Assembly (NCBI RefSeq): GCF_010179735.1
Contig: NZ_JAAEEH010000010.1
Span: forward strand, 18,648 to 82,647
Source: Anaerotalea alkaliphila
Lineage (GTDB): Bacteria; Bacillota; Clostridia; Lachnospirales; Vallitaleaceae
Length of the DNA stretch: 64,000 bases
Direction: 5' to 3'
The notes under the pieces were generated by a model that was not told the origin of the DNA, did no database searches, and saw only the letters and a program-made list of their open reading frames with translations. A program made the translations under genes and the position numbers. Numbering within the stretch: position 1 is the first letter of the stretch; each line of letters begins with the position of its first letter. Shown here in pieces: positions 42,837 to 52,269 of the stretch.

Positions 42837-43865
42837 ATGCGAAAGAGAATCATTGTAGGGGTGGCTGTTTTTCTTTCCCTGGTGCTGCTGGTATCCCTGG
42901 GAGCGGGTTTGCACCTGTCCAACAGGATTTCCCAGGCGGGAGGGGAATCCTTTTGGGATTCCAGGGAGAAGGCGGAGCATCATGTGCTGGTCCTGCTGGA
43001 TGACGAGAACCAGGCCTATGGGGAGGAGTTCTTCCAGGGGCTGGAGGCGGCAGCGGCGGAGTACAGGGTGGCGGTGGAAGTCATGCAGCTGGACGGAGGA
43101 AACTATGAGGCCGAAGCGGTTTCCGCCCTGGAGCGGGCCCTTTTCGCCAAGGTGGACGGCGTGCTGCTCCACGGGATCCGGGTGGAGAGCGTGGTGGACA
43201 AGGTCGCCCTGCTCCAGGAGGAAGGGATTCCTGTGGTCACCCTGCTGGAGGACATGCCGGAAAGCCGCAGGGCGGCCCATGTGGGGGTGAACCGCTACAG
43301 CGTAGGGCAGGCTGCGGGGGAGAGTCTGGTCCGGTCCATGGAAGGTGTGGGAAAGGTGGCCGTCATCGAGCAGAAGAGCCAGGGGAGCCGGTCGGAGGCG
43401 GAAAATCCGCTGCTTCTGGGTCTGCGGGATGTCCTGCGGGAGAACCCGCAAATCGGTCTCTCCCTGGTGAAGTATTCGGACAAAGGGGTTCTGGGGGCGG
43501 AGACCGCCGCGGCCGAGATTTTTCGGGAGAATCCGGAAATCAACGGGATTTTCTGTACGGACGGACAGACGACCTTGGGCGTGGTCCAGTTCCTTGTGGA
43601 CAGGAACCTGGTGGGTGGCGTATCCCTGGTGGGTTTCGGCAACGACCAGGAGATCCTGGAGTACATCGAAAAGGGTAGGATCGTGGATGCCGCCATCCGG
43701 ACGGACTACAGCGCCATCGGTTGGAACGCCGTACTGGCCTACTACGAGCAGAAGACAGACCCCAAGACCTACAACTACTACACAACGGAAATCCAGGTGG
43801 TGGACGGGGAGAACATTCAGGCCCAAATCAGGGAAATGGAGGATGCCAATGGGGAAAATCAATAG
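42837..43865 (+). CDS. Membrane-anchored sugar-binding protein (sensor subunit, XylFII position)
   Basis: 342 residues. A basic N-terminus and one hydrophobic helix (about 5-25, no lipobox) anchor a periplasmic-binding-protein fold of the ribose/galactose class: VLVLLDDENQAYGEEFFQGLEAAA, KVDGVLLHGI, GVNRYSVGQAAGESL and INGIFCTDGQTTLGVVQFL. It overlaps the kinase gene downstream by 17 bases. In Clostridium beijerinckii an anchored XylFII bound to LytS senses xylose and controls xylFGH through YesN; gene order here is the same, so this is probably a sensor subunit rather than a transport component. AGGAGG lies ahead of the ATG. Ligand unknown. Confidence 0.8.
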   Translation: MRKRIIVGVAVFLSLVLLVSLGAGLHLSNRISQAGGESFWDSREKAEHHVLVLLDDENQAYGEEFFQGLEAAAAEYRVAVEVMQLDGGNYEAEAVSALERALFAKVDGVLLHGIRVESVVDKVALLQEEGIPVVTLLEDMPESRRAAHVGVNRYSVGQAAGESLVRSMEGVGKVAVIEQKSQGSRSEAENPLLLGLRDVLRENPQIGLSLVKYSDKGVLGAETAAAEIFRENPEINGIFCTDGQTTLGVVQFLVDRNLVGGVSLVGFGNDQEILEYIEKGRIVDAAIRTDYSAIGWNAVLAYYEQKTDPKTYNYYTTEIQVVDGENIQAQIREMEDANGENQ

Positions 43866-45366
43866 GTTCCGGTCCATCAAGCAGAACATGACCACCTACA
43901 TGATGGCGGTGATCCTTCTCATGACCATCCTGACGGTCTACACCCTTGGAATCCTGGACCGTTACAAGGACCAGATCCAGAACATGTTCGAAAGGCATAT
44001 CCAGCTGTCGGAAATCCAACAGCTGGTGACGGACATGGATGCCGACCTGCTGGGGTTCCTGAGCTCGAAGAGCTCCACCCGCCTCAACCGGTTCAACATC
44101 AACAAGGCCCGGCTGGAGGAACAGATGGTGGATTGGCCGGAAGAAATCTACAATACAGAGGACATGATGCTCAAGAACATACATCATCTGCTGGAGGAAT
44201 ACCTGCTGCATGCGGAAGAAGCCATCAGCGCCAAGCGGATGCGGAATGTGGGGAAATACTTCGCCGCCTATGAAACCAGCGACAGGATCAGGGGGATGGT
44301 GGTGGGTTATGTCGATTCCCTGAACCGGATCCAGTTGGGAAGGAATTCGAAGACTTACCTGGATTTGGTGGAGCAGATCCGTTTGTTGCAGAATATAACC
44401 TACAGCATTACAGCGACGGCGGTCCTGCTGTCCCTGCTGATCGTCTACCTGATCACGTCGGGCATGGTGAATCCCCTGACCCACCTCTCCCATGCCGCGG
44501 AAGAGATCGCCCGGGGGAATTTCGACACGGAGGACATCCGGGTGGAGTCCGAGGACGAGCTGCATATCCTGGCGGACGCATTCAACAACATGAAGAACAG
44601 CATCGGCCGCTACATCGTACAGATCAAGGAGAAGGCGGAGACGGAGGCCCAGCTGAAGGACCAGCAGCTGAAGAACCTGAAGATGGAGCATCTTCTGGAC
44701 AACGCCAGGCTGTATGCCCTCCAGTCCCAGATCAATCCCCATTTCCTCTTCAACACCATCAACGCCGGCGTCCAGATGTCCATCATGGAGCGGGCGGACA
44801 GGACGGGAGCCTTCCTGGAAAGCATGGCCAGGCTCTTCAGGTACAACATCCAGAAGATGGATTCTGTTTGCACCCTGCAGGAGGAGGTCGACAACATCCG
44901 GGACTACCATGACTTGCTGAAAGTTCGGTTCGGCGACTTGATCCGCTTCGACTTCGACATCGACCCGAAGAGCCTGGAAGCGCAGGTGCCTCCCCTGATC
45001 CTCCAGCCCTTGGTGGAAAACGCCTATATCCACGGCCTGAGCGGCCTGGAGGAGGGAGGCACAATCATCGTGCGGACGAGGAGGGAGGGGGAAGACACCC
45101 TGGTCACCGTGGAGGATACGGGTAAAGGCATGGATCCGGAGTCCATCAGGGAGGTCATGGAGAAAAACGGGAAGGAGCCCTCCGGATCCGGGCACGGAAT
45201 CGGCATGCGGAACGTCCGGGACCGGCTGGAACTCTTCTACCATGCGAAGGACGTCTTTTTCATGGAAAACCTGCAGGAGGGAGGGCTTTCCATCACCATC
45301 CGAATCCCCTCCGGAGGAATCTGGAATGGAGGTGGGACGGATGATCAGACTGATGATCGTGGATGA
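43849..45366 (+). CDS. YesM/LytS-type sensor histidine kinase
   Basis: 505 residues. Two membrane helices (about 14-38 and 180-205) flank an outer helical sensor; a HAMP linker (about 206-260) leads to a coiled coil and the His_kinase domain with phospho-His in QINPHFLFNTIN (about 300), N-box QPLVENAYIHGL and G-box GIGMRNVRDRL. It lies between the anchored binding protein and the YesN regulator, overlapping both genes (17 and 26 bp). Role inferred: relaying sugar binding to the regulator. Confidence 0.9.
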   Translation: MGKINRFRSIKQNMTTYMMAVILLMTILTVYTLGILDRYKDQIQNMFERHIQLSEIQQLVTDMDADLLGFLSSKSSTRLNRFNINKARLEEQMVDWPEEIYNTEDMMLKNIHHLLEEYLLHAEEAISAKRMRNVGKYFAAYETSDRIRGMVVGYVDSLNRIQLGRNSKTYLDLVEQIRLLQNITYSITATAVLLSLLIVYLITSGMVNPLTHLSHAAEEIARGNFDTEDIRVESEDELHILADAFNNMKNSIGRYIVQIKEKAETEAQLKDQQLKNLKMEHLLDNARLYALQSQINPHFLFNTINAGVQMSIMERADRTGAFLESMARLFRYNIQKMDSVCTLQEEVDNIRDYHDLLKVRFGDLIRFDFDIDPKSLEAQVPPLILQPLVENAYIHGLSGLEEGGTIIVRTRREGEDTLVTVEDTGKGMDPESIREVMEKNGKEPSGSGHGIGMRNVRDRLELFYHAKDVFFMENLQEGGLSITIRIPSGGIWNGGGTDDQTDDRG

Positions 45367-46933
45367 TGAACAGATTGTGCTGGACGGGCTCAGGTTCCTG
45401 ATTGAAGACAGGTTCGAGGACATCCAAATCGTGGCGACCCTCCGGTCCGGACGGGAGGCCGTGGAAGCCTGCAGGACCCTGGTTCCCGACCTGGTCCTGA
45501 TGGACATCAAGATGCCCGGAATCAGCGGCATCGAAGCAATCGAGACCATCCGGAAGCAACACCAGGAGATCCGGTTCATCATCATATCCGCCTACGAGCA
45601 ATTCGAGTACGCCCAGCAGGCGGTGGAATTGGGGGTCAGGGAGTACATCCTTAAGCCGGTGAATCCGGCCAAACTGACAGAAGTGCTGCAGAAGGCCGTC
45701 CGGGAGATCAAGGAGGAGCAGGAACGGCGGACCCAGGAGATGGAGAACAGGGAAAAGCTGGAGAGGATCCTGCCCGTGCTGGAACACGGCTTCATCTATT
45801 CCCTGCTGCTGGGGGAGGACTACCGGGAAGAGCTGGGCCAATACAGGGAACTCTTCGAAATCCAGAAGGAATCGGGGTTCGTCCTGGTCTTCGAATTCGG
45901 GGAAGGGGTCCACGGAAAGCTTCGGAACCGGATCGGCACCGGAGTGAAAAGCCAGTCCTTCTATCCCCTGGTCCAGAGCATCCTGAAGTACAAGTGCAAA
46001 TGCATCGTTGGTCCCATGATCATCAACCGCATGACGGTACTGGTCTACGAGGACAGATGTGAAAATGAATACGAACAGCGGCTGTCCGCCATGGAGCTGG
46101 GGGAAGCCCTCCACCAGAAAATCCAGGAGGTCGCGGACACCAACGTCTATGTGGGTATCGGCGGCTGCCATCCGCTGGAGAAGATAAAGAACTCCCTGGA
46201 GGAGGCCAACTATGCCCTCAACCGGATGTCCGACGAGCAGATCCTGCACTTCGGGGACATCGCCTTCTGGGAGGACCGGGAGGATGGGTACAGCTTCGTG
46301 GACATCAAGGCGGACGAAGTGGAGCTGATCCAGATGATGGAAACGGCACCCGAGGAAGAGCTGGTGCGCCAGGCCAGGCATTTCTTCAACCGGGTGGAAA
46401 AGAAATTCAAGGGATCCAGTGTGGACGTGCAGAACATCCTGCTGGAGCTGATGGTGATGGCCCTGGGCTTGTCCTACAGGCACAATCTGCAGGAAGCGGA
46501 CGTGGGCTACTCCACCTATCTGGGGGAGTTCAAGCGGCTGGAAAGCCTGGTGGAGCTGGAGAACTGGTGCCTGCAGAAGATCCGAAAGATTGCAGGTATG
46601 GTACAGGGGAGCAAGCACCAGCATGTGTCCAAAGTGGTCCTGGAGGCAAAGGAATTCATAGACGCCCACTACAACCAGGACCTGAGCCTCCAGGAGGTAT
46701 CCAAGCGGGTCAGCGTAAGCCCCCAGTATTTCAGCAAGATCTTCAAGGAAGAGATCGGACTCAGCTATGTGGAATATGTGCGCAAGATCCGGATCGACGT
46801 GGCCAAGGACATGCTCCGGTCCCAGCAGTATTCCGTCAAGGAAATCTGCTACCGGATCGGATACAACGACCCGAACTACTTCAGCCGCCTGTTCAAGAAA
46901 CTGGTGGGTGTTTCGCCAACGGACTACAAGTGA
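45341..46933 (+). CDS. YesN-type response regulator with AraC DNA-binding domain
   Basis: 530 residues. Receiver (1-120): VDDEQIVLDGL, phospho-acceptor in LVLMDIKMPGISG (about Asp 55), Lys in LKPVNPAKL. A central region (about 150-420) with no named domain, then two AraC helix-turn-helix units (about 425-530): LSLQEVSKRVSVSPQYFSKIFKEEIG and KEICYRIGYNDPNYFSRLFKKLVGVSPTDYK. Likely activator of the transport genes downstream. GGAGGTGGG precedes the ATG within the kinase gene. Confidence 0.92.
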   Translation: MIRLMIVDDEQIVLDGLRFLIEDRFEDIQIVATLRSGREAVEACRTLVPDLVLMDIKMPGISGIEAIETIRKQHQEIRFIIISAYEQFEYAQQAVELGVREYILKPVNPAKLTEVLQKAVREIKEEQERRTQEMENREKLERILPVLEHGFIYSLLLGEDYREELGQYRELFEIQKESGFVLVFEFGEGVHGKLRNRIGTGVKSQSFYPLVQSILKYKCKCIVGPMIINRMTVLVYEDRCENEYEQRLSAMELGEALHQKIQEVADTNVYVGIGGCHPLEKIKNSLEEANYALNRMSDEQILHFGDIAFWEDREDGYSFVDIKADEVELIQMMETAPEEELVRQARHFFNRVEKKFKGSSVDVQNILLELMVMALGLSYRHNLQEADVGYSTYLGEFKRLESLVELENWCLQKIRKIAGMVQGSKHQHVSKVVLEAKEFIDAHYNQDLSLQEVSKRVSVSPQYFSKIFKEEIGLSYVEYVRKIRIDVAKDMLRSQQYSVKEICYRIGYNDPNYFSRLFKKLVGVSPTDYK

Positions 46934-46951
46934 CCAAAGGGGTAAGGGACA

Positions 46952-47989
46952 GTGGAAAAAAGAAGAAGGCATCTTTACAAGATAGGAGCGGCAGCGCTGG
47001 TGCTGCTGGTCCCCCTGGCGGTCCTTTTGTTTCCGGAATCCGGAAGCGGCAGGGACGACGGCAAAATCCTGATCGGCCTTTCCGCGGACAGCCAGGTGAT
47101 CGAGCGGTGGCAGCGGGACCAAGAGATTTTCCTCCAGAAGGCGACCGACCTGGGAGCCTCCGTGATCGTCCACAACGCCAATGAGGACAACGAGGTCCAG
47201 GTGGCACAGATCCGGACGCTGGTCCGGCAGAAGGTGGATGTGATTGTGGTGATCCCCTACGACAAGGACGGTGTCGCGGAGGCCGTGAACGACGCGAAAA
47301 AGGCGGGAATCAAAGTCGTCGCCTACGACCGGCTGGTGAACAATGCGGACTTGGACGCCTATGTCTCCTTCGACCAGGTGAAGGTGGGCCGACTGATGGC
47401 TCAGGCGTTGGTGGCGGCGGTTCCGGAGGGGAACATTGCCGTGGCCAACGGTTCGCCGGAGGACAACAACACGAACCTGTTCCGGCAAGGGTACATGGAA
47501 GTCCTCCAGCCCCTGGTGGATCGGGGCAGCCTCCGGATCATCGGGGAGACCTGGGCCAGGGACTGGAGGGAAGAGCATGCCTATGCCCTTGTGTCGGGCC
47601 TGCTGGATGCAGGCCTTTCCATCCATGGCGTGGTCGGCGCCAACGACAGGCTGGCGGAGGCCGCCATCCGCGCCCTGGCGGAACGGGGCATGGCGGGGAA
47701 GGTGCCTGTGGTGGGACACGATGCGGACGTGTCCGCATGCCAGAGGATTGTGGAAGGCACCCAGCTGGCCACCGTCTACAAACCCATTCCAGCCCTGGCG
47801 GAGAGGGCCGCGCTTCTGGCGGTGGACCTGGCAAGGGGTGGCGCCGCCCCACAGGAGGAGACGATCTTCAACGGCAGGAAGGAAGTCCCCTATGTGAAGC
47901 TGGATGTGGTCCTGGTGACAAAGGAGAACATGCGGGAAACCGTCATCGCCGACGGCTTCCACCGGGAGGAGGACATCTACCGGCAGTAG
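46952..47989 (+). CDS. Second membrane-anchored XylF-like sugar-binding protein
   Basis: 345 residues. An N-terminal basic stretch and helix (about 9-28) without lipobox, then a XylF-type binding domain close to the D-xylose-binding protein family: GLSADSQVIERWQRDQEIF, VDVIVVIPYDKDG, KVVAYDRLVNNADLDAYVSFD, GSPEDNNTNLFRQGYM, VGANDRLAEAAI, GHDADVSACQRIVEGTQLATVYKPI. GTG start 18 bp after the regulator. Because it is anchored rather than lipidated and lies in the sensor operon, a second sensing subunit is plausible. Pentose binding is inferred from similarity. Confidence 0.82.
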   Translation: MEKRRRHLYKIGAAALVLLVPLAVLLFPESGSGRDDGKILIGLSADSQVIERWQRDQEIFLQKATDLGASVIVHNANEDNEVQVAQIRTLVRQKVDVIVVIPYDKDGVAEAVNDAKKAGIKVVAYDRLVNNADLDAYVSFDQVKVGRLMAQALVAAVPEGNIAVANGSPEDNNTNLFRQGYMEVLQPLVDRGSLRIIGETWARDWREEHAYALVSGLLDAGLSIHGVVGANDRLAEAAIRALAERGMAGKVPVVGHDADVSACQRIVEGTQLATVYKPIPALAERAALLAVDLARGGAAPQEETIFNGRKEVPYVKLDVVLVTKENMRETVIADGFHREEDIYRQ

Positions 47990-48094
47990 GAGCAGGACAA
48001 TCTTAAGGAACGACCTGCTTAAAAAAGTGCTATCGGCCTGGAAGGCAGGCCCCTGGATGGATAAAAAAGTGAAGAAGACCGCGGATGCGGACTA

Positions 48095-48123
48095 TGGAAG
48101 GATCAGGCCGTTTTCAGTATACT
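48095..48123 (+). promoter_or_regulatory. Promoter of the chvE-gguAB operon
   Basis: TGGAAG (48095-48100), a 17-bp spacer and TATACT (48118-48123). The weak -35 fits an activator-dependent promoter. Confidence 0.55.
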
Positions 48124-48126
48124 GAA
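48113..48126 (+). promoter_or_regulatory. 14-bp palindrome over the -10 of the sugar operon
   Basis: TTCAGTATACTGAA, a perfect palindrome that includes the -10 hexamer. Possible operator for a repressor or just a palindromic promoter. Confidence 0.4.
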
Positions 48127-48169
48127 GTTGCAGCAGTACAAACAGAGAATATGCAATGGAGGTATGGTT

Positions 48170-49315
48170 ATGAAAAGATTGTTAACAGCGGCATTGGTCC
48201 TTTCCTTGTCCCTCAGCTTGTTCGCCGGTTGCGGCAGCAAGGATACAGGCACTTCGGGATCCACAGATACGGGAAGCGGAACGGAGCAGCCTGCAGGGGG
48301 TAGCGGGTTGGCCATCGGCATCGTCCTTCCCACAAAAGAAGAGCCCCGTTGGGTACAGGATGAAGCCCGGTTCAAGGCAGCGTTGGAAGGCACCGGCTAC
48401 AGCGCGGAAATCCTCTTCAGCCAGGGCGATTCGGCCAGGGAAAAGCAAAACGTGGAAACCTTGATCGCAAAGGGAATCAAAGTCCTTATCATCACGCCCC
48501 ATGACGGCGGAGCGGCTGCGGCTGCGGTGGAAGCGGCCAAAGAGGAAGGGATCACCGTCATCTCCTACGACCGTCTGGTGACCAACACCGACGCAGTGGA
48601 CTACTACATCACCTTCAACTCCGTTTCCGTAGGGGAAGCCCAGGGACAATACCTGGTGGACCAGCTGGAAAGCGGATCCACAGGCAACAACCTGTACCTG
48701 TACGCTGGAGCGGCAACGGACAACAACGCCTTCCTCTTCTTCGAAGGCGCCTGGAACGTGCTGCAGCCCAAGATTGCGGACGGAACCTTTGTCGTAAAGA
48801 ACTCCACAAAAGCGGTTGAACTGAAGGACAAAGCCACACTCACCAGAGAAGAGATGGGACAGATCATCGAGCAGGTGACCACAGACTGGAAACCGGAAGT
48901 GGCCAAGTCCAAATCGGAATCCCATATCACGGCGGCGCCTCCCCAAGGCAAGACCTACATCCTGGCTCCCAACGACGGAACGTCCAGAGCCATCTACGAC
49001 CAGTTCGCCAAGGAAAGCGGCATCGAAATATTCATCACCGGACAGGATGCGGAAGTTCCCTCCATCCAGTACGTCATCGACGGAAAACAGAGCATGACCG
49101 TGCTGAAGGACGTAAGGGACCTGGTGCTTGGCGCCATCCAGACGGCCACCGATGTCCTGGAAGGCAAGGAAGTGGAAACCAACGGCCTCTATGACAACGG
49201 CAAGGTGGAAGTCAAAGCCAAAGACATCAAAGTCATCACGGTGACCCAGGACAACGTGCAGGACACCATCATCGGTTCGGGCTACTACGAAGCCTCCGAG
49301 TTCACAGGACTCTAA
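48170..49315 (+). CDS. chvE: ChvE-like multiple-sugar-binding lipoprotein
   Basis: 381 residues. Signal peptide with lipobox FAGC (Cys21), then a Ser/Thr/Gly linker and a ChvE-type binding domain: GIVLPTKEEPRWVQDEARF, GIKVLIITPHDGG, ITVISYDRLVTNTDAVDYYITFNSVSVG, DNNAFLFFEGAWNVL, GQDAEVPSIQYVIDGKQSMTVLKD. ChvE binds several aldoses (glucose, galactose, arabinose, xylose). It feeds GguA/GguB encoded next. ATGGAGGT lies before the ATG. Promoter with palindrome upstream. Confidence 0.88.
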   Translation: MKRLLTAALVLSLSLSLFAGCGSKDTGTSGSTDTGSGTEQPAGGSGLAIGIVLPTKEEPRWVQDEARFKAALEGTGYSAEILFSQGDSAREKQNVETLIAKGIKVLIITPHDGGAAAAAVEAAKEEGITVISYDRLVTNTDAVDYYITFNSVSVGEAQGQYLVDQLESGSTGNNLYLYAGAATDNNAFLFFEGAWNVLQPKIADGTFVVKNSTKAVELKDKATLTREEMGQIIEQVTTDWKPEVAKSKSESHITAAPPQGKTYILAPNDGTSRAIYDQFAKESGIEIFITGQDAEVPSIQYVIDGKQSMTVLKDVRDLVLGAIQTATDVLEGKEVETNGLYDNGKVEVKAKDIKVITVTQDNVQDTIIGSGYYEASEFTGL

Positions 49316-49417
49316 AAGACATACGGCAAGCAGGATGCATCCATTGTGGCGGACCCTTACGGGGTCTGCCACAATCAAATCAAAGGAAAAAAGCAAGATG
49401 GGATAGGAGCAGGCAGT

Positions 49418-50935
49418 ATGGGCAATATATTGGAAATGAGGAACATCACTAAAGAATTCCCCGGTGTCAAGGCCTTGAGCAATGTGAATTTCCAGGTCAA
49501 GGAAGGAGAGATTCATTGCTTGGTTGGGGAAAACGGAGCCGGGAAGTCCACGTTGATGAAAGTCTTGAGCGGGGTGTATCCCTACGGCGAATACGCCGGT
49601 GACATCGTGTACAAGGATGAGGTGCAGAAGTTCGGCAGGATCGCCGACAGCGAAAAGAAGGGAATCGCCATCATCTACCAGGAACTGGCACTGGTGCCGG
49701 ACATGACGGTTTACGAGAACATTTTCCTGGGGCATGAAATCAAGAAGAACGGCGTGGTGAACTGGAACAGCACCAAGATCGAGGCGGACAGGATGCTGAA
49801 GAAAGTCAAGCTGAACGTGCATCCTGCCTCGAAGGTCATCGACCTGGGCGTAGGGGTGCAACAGCTGGTGGAAATCGCAAAGGCCCTCAGCAAGGAAGTG
49901 AAGCTGATGATTCTGGACGAGCCCACGGCGGCCTTGAACGAGGACGACAGCGACAACCTCCTGGAGCTGATGCTGGACCTCAAGAAGCAGGGGGTCACCT
50001 GCATCATGATTTCCCACAAGCTGAAGGAAGTCATCCATGTGGCGGACACGGTGACGGTCCTGCGGGACGGGCAGACCATCTGCTCCCTGCATGCTGACAA
50101 GGGGGAAATCAACGAACGGGACATCATCAAGCACATGGTGGGCAGGGAAATCAACGACATTTTCCCCAAGAGGGACAAGAAACAGATCGGGGAAGTGCAG
50201 CTGGAGGTCAAGAACTGGTCCGCCTATGACCACAAGCTGGGCAGGAAGGTCGTCAAGGGTGTGGACTTCAACATCCGGAAGGGGGAAATCGTAGGGATTG
50301 CTGGACTCATGGGAGCCGGAAGGACGGAGTTCGCCCTCAGCATCTTCGGAAATTCCAGGAACTACCAGATCGAGGGGGACATCTACATCAAAGGGAGCAA
50401 GGTCCAGCTCGCCAGCCCCAAGAAGGCCATCGACCATGGACTGGCCTATGTGTCCGAAGACCGGAAGGGGAACGGGCTGATCCTCATCCAGGACGTGAAG
50501 GAGAACATCTCCATGGCCAACCTGGCGGGAATCGCCAAGAACCATGTGATCGACAGGAATATGGAAATACAGGTCGCAGAAGGCTACAAGACCTCCTTGA
50601 ACATCAAGACTCCGTCCATCGAACAGAAGGTGGGCAACCTGAGCGGAGGAAACCAGCAGAAGGTGGCCATAGGGAAGTGGCTGTTCGTGGAACCCAACAT
50701 CCTGATCCTGGATGAACCAACCCGAGGCATCGATGTAGGCGCCAAGTTTGAAATCTACACCATCATGAACAAGCTGGTGGCACAGGGACTCAGCGTAATC
50801 ATGATCTCCTCCGAACTTCCGGAAGTACTGGGCATGAGCGACAGGGTCTATGTCATGGCGGAAGGCAGAATGACGGGAGAACTGGCGATCGAAAACGCCA
50901 CGCAGGAAAAAATCATGGAAATGGCGACCATTTAG
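49418..50935 (+). CDS. gguA: Monosaccharide ABC transporter ATPase (GguA/XylG type)
   Basis: 505 residues with two ATPase halves. First half: Walker [10 protein letters not shown], signature in [14 protein letters not shown], Walker [12 protein letters not shown], His in MISHKL. Second half: degenerate Walker [11 protein letters not shown], signature [16 protein letters not shown] and Walker [13 protein letters not shown]. This asymmetric layout is standard for sugar CUT2 ATPases. ATG 49418 follows TAGGAG by 8 bases; the in-frame upstream 72 bases lack a site. Cytoplasmic face, powering GguB. Confidence 0.92.
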   Translation: MGNILEMRNITKEFPGVKALSNVNFQVKEGEIHCLVGENGAGKSTLMKVLSGVYPYGEYAGDIVYKDEVQKFGRIADSEKKGIAIIYQELALVPDMTVYENIFLGHEIKKNGVVNWNSTKIEADRMLKKVKLNVHPASKVIDLGVGVQQLVEIAKALSKEVKLMILDEPTAALNEDDSDNLLELMLDLKKQGVTCIMISHKLKEVIHVADTVTVLRDGQTICSLHADKGEINERDIIKHMVGREINDIFPKRDKKQIGEVQLEVKNWSAYDHKLGRKVVKGVDFNIRKGEIVGIAGLMGAGRTEFALSIFGNSRNYQIEGDIYIKGSKVQLASPKKAIDHGLAYVSEDRKGNGLILIQDVKENISMANLAGIAKNHVIDRNMEIQVAEGYKTSLNIKTPSIEQKVGNLSGGNQQKVAIGKWLFVEPNILILDEPTRGIDVGAKFEIYTIMNKLVAQGLSVIMISSELPEVLGMSDRVYVMAEGRMTGELAIENATQEKIMEMATI

Positions 50936-50947
50936 GAGGAGAGAAAC

Positions 50948-52126
50948 ATGTTCAAGAACATTACTGGTGCAATCAAAGAAAACATTAGGGATTACGGGAT
51001 GTACATCGCCCTTGCCCTGATCATGTTCATATTCACGACCTTGACAGACGGGCTTTTCATGAACCCCCGGGTGATTTCGGACCTGATCGACATGACCGGC
51101 TACATCGCCGTGCTGTCCGTAGGGGTCACCCTGGTCATCATCATCCGGCACATCGACCTCTCCGTGGGCTATGTTTCCGGTTTCCTGGGGGCGGTGGCGG
51201 CCATCCTGAGTTCCAGGTTCAACATGCCCTTGCCGCTGATCATCGTCCTGGTGCTCCTTTTGGGAGCGACCGTTGGTCTTCTGTGGACGGGCATCCTGGT
51301 GGCCCATGTTAAAATCCCTGCTTTTGTGGCCACTTTGGCCGCAATGACCATCTTCAGGGGATTCCTGATCCAGATCACCAAAAGCGAGACCATTTTCACC
51401 AACAACGACGCCTTCAACGCCATCGGCAACGGCTATATTCCAGACATCTTCCAGGGACAGGGCCTTCATCTGACAAGCCTCCTGTTGGGTATGGTGGCCA
51501 TCGCCCTTTACTTCGTCCTGGAGGTCAAGAACCGCAGGAAGCAGCAGGAGTTCGGCCTGTTCGTGAGCGCCCTGCCGGCATTCCTGGCGAAGCTGGCGTT
51601 CGTGGCTGTCGTGGTCATGTACTTCGTATGGAAGCTGGCCAGCTTCAAGGGGTTCTCCTATACGGCGGTCATCGTTGGGGTGGTCGTGGTCGTCTACAAC
51701 TTCGTGACCAAGAACACCACCCTTGGCAGGCACATCTATGCGGTGGGAGGCAACCCGGAAGCGGCGGAGCTGTCCGGCATCAGCGTGAAGTTCATCACCC
51801 TGGTGGTCTTCGGTTCCATGGGCATGCTGGCAGGACTTTCCGGCCTTCTGTTCACCGCCAGGCTACAGTCGGCAACCCCCACCGCAGGCATGGGATTCGA
51901 GCTGGATGCCATCGCTGGAGCCTTCGTGGGCGGCACCTCCGCATCCGGTGGCGTGGGTAAAGTGACAGGATCCATCATCGGCGCCCTGGTCATGGCATCC
52001 CTCAGCAAGGGCATGGACCTGATGAACGTGGGCGTGTCCTACCAGTACATCATCCGCGGCCTGGTTCTGGCTGCAGCGGTCGTCTTCGACGTGAAAACGA
52101 GAAACATGCGGGCGAAAAGCGCCTAG
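50948..52126 (+). CDS. gguB: Monosaccharide ABC transporter permease (GguB/XylH type)
   Basis: 392 residues and about ten membrane helices of the CUT2 permease family. Recognisable are HIDLSVGYVSGFLGAVAAIL, HVKIPAFVATLAAMTIFRGFLI and the coupling loop GRHIYAVGGNPEAAELSGI, then GFELDAIAGAFVGGTSASGG. Length and the long cytoplasmic insert near 190-220 match GguB rather than short RbsC. AGGAGG precedes the ATG 12 bp after gguA. A perfect 16-bp stem terminator ends the operon. Confidence 0.92.
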   Translation: MFKNITGAIKENIRDYGMYIALALIMFIFTTLTDGLFMNPRVISDLIDMTGYIAVLSVGVTLVIIIRHIDLSVGYVSGFLGAVAAILSSRFNMPLPLIIVLVLLLGATVGLLWTGILVAHVKIPAFVATLAAMTIFRGFLIQITKSETIFTNNDAFNAIGNGYIPDIFQGQGLHLTSLLLGMVAIALYFVLEVKNRRKQQEFGLFVSALPAFLAKLAFVAVVVMYFVWKLASFKGFSYTAVIVGVVVVVYNFVTKNTTLGRHIYAVGGNPEAAELSGISVKFITLVVFGSMGMLAGLSGLLFTARLQSATPTAGMGFELDAIAGAFVGGTSASGGVGKVTGSIIGALVMASLSKGMDLMNVGVSYQYIIRGLVLAAAVVFDVKTRNMRAKSA

Positions 52127-52134
52127 GAGACATG

Positions 52135-52178
52135 AAAGCGAAAGGGACAATCCGGAAGGGTTGTCCCTTTCGCTTTGG
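52135..52178 (+). terminator. Terminator of the sugar transport operon
   Basis: A perfect 16-bp stem (52135-52150 with 52161-52176) ending in CTTT. Confidence 0.85.
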
Positions 52179-52206
52179 GTAAAATTATTGTTAAATAAAA
52201 AACATA

Positions 52207-52235
52207 TTGATAACCGTCGATGTGTGCGTTATACT
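52207..52235 (+). promoter_or_regulatory. Promoter of the CoA-disulfide reductase/acr3 operon
   Basis: TTGATA (52207-52212), a 17-bp spacer and TATACT (52230-52235), in an AT-rich leader. I see no clear ArsR-type operator. Confidence 0.75.
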
Positions 52236-52269
52236 ATATTCATAAACTTCTATGTCAAGGAGGAATACC

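Noticed and set aside
48182..51733. A 1183-codon open frame opposite chvE, gguA and gguB
   Set aside because: It spans three well-identified genes and has no ribosome binding site or recognisable domain.
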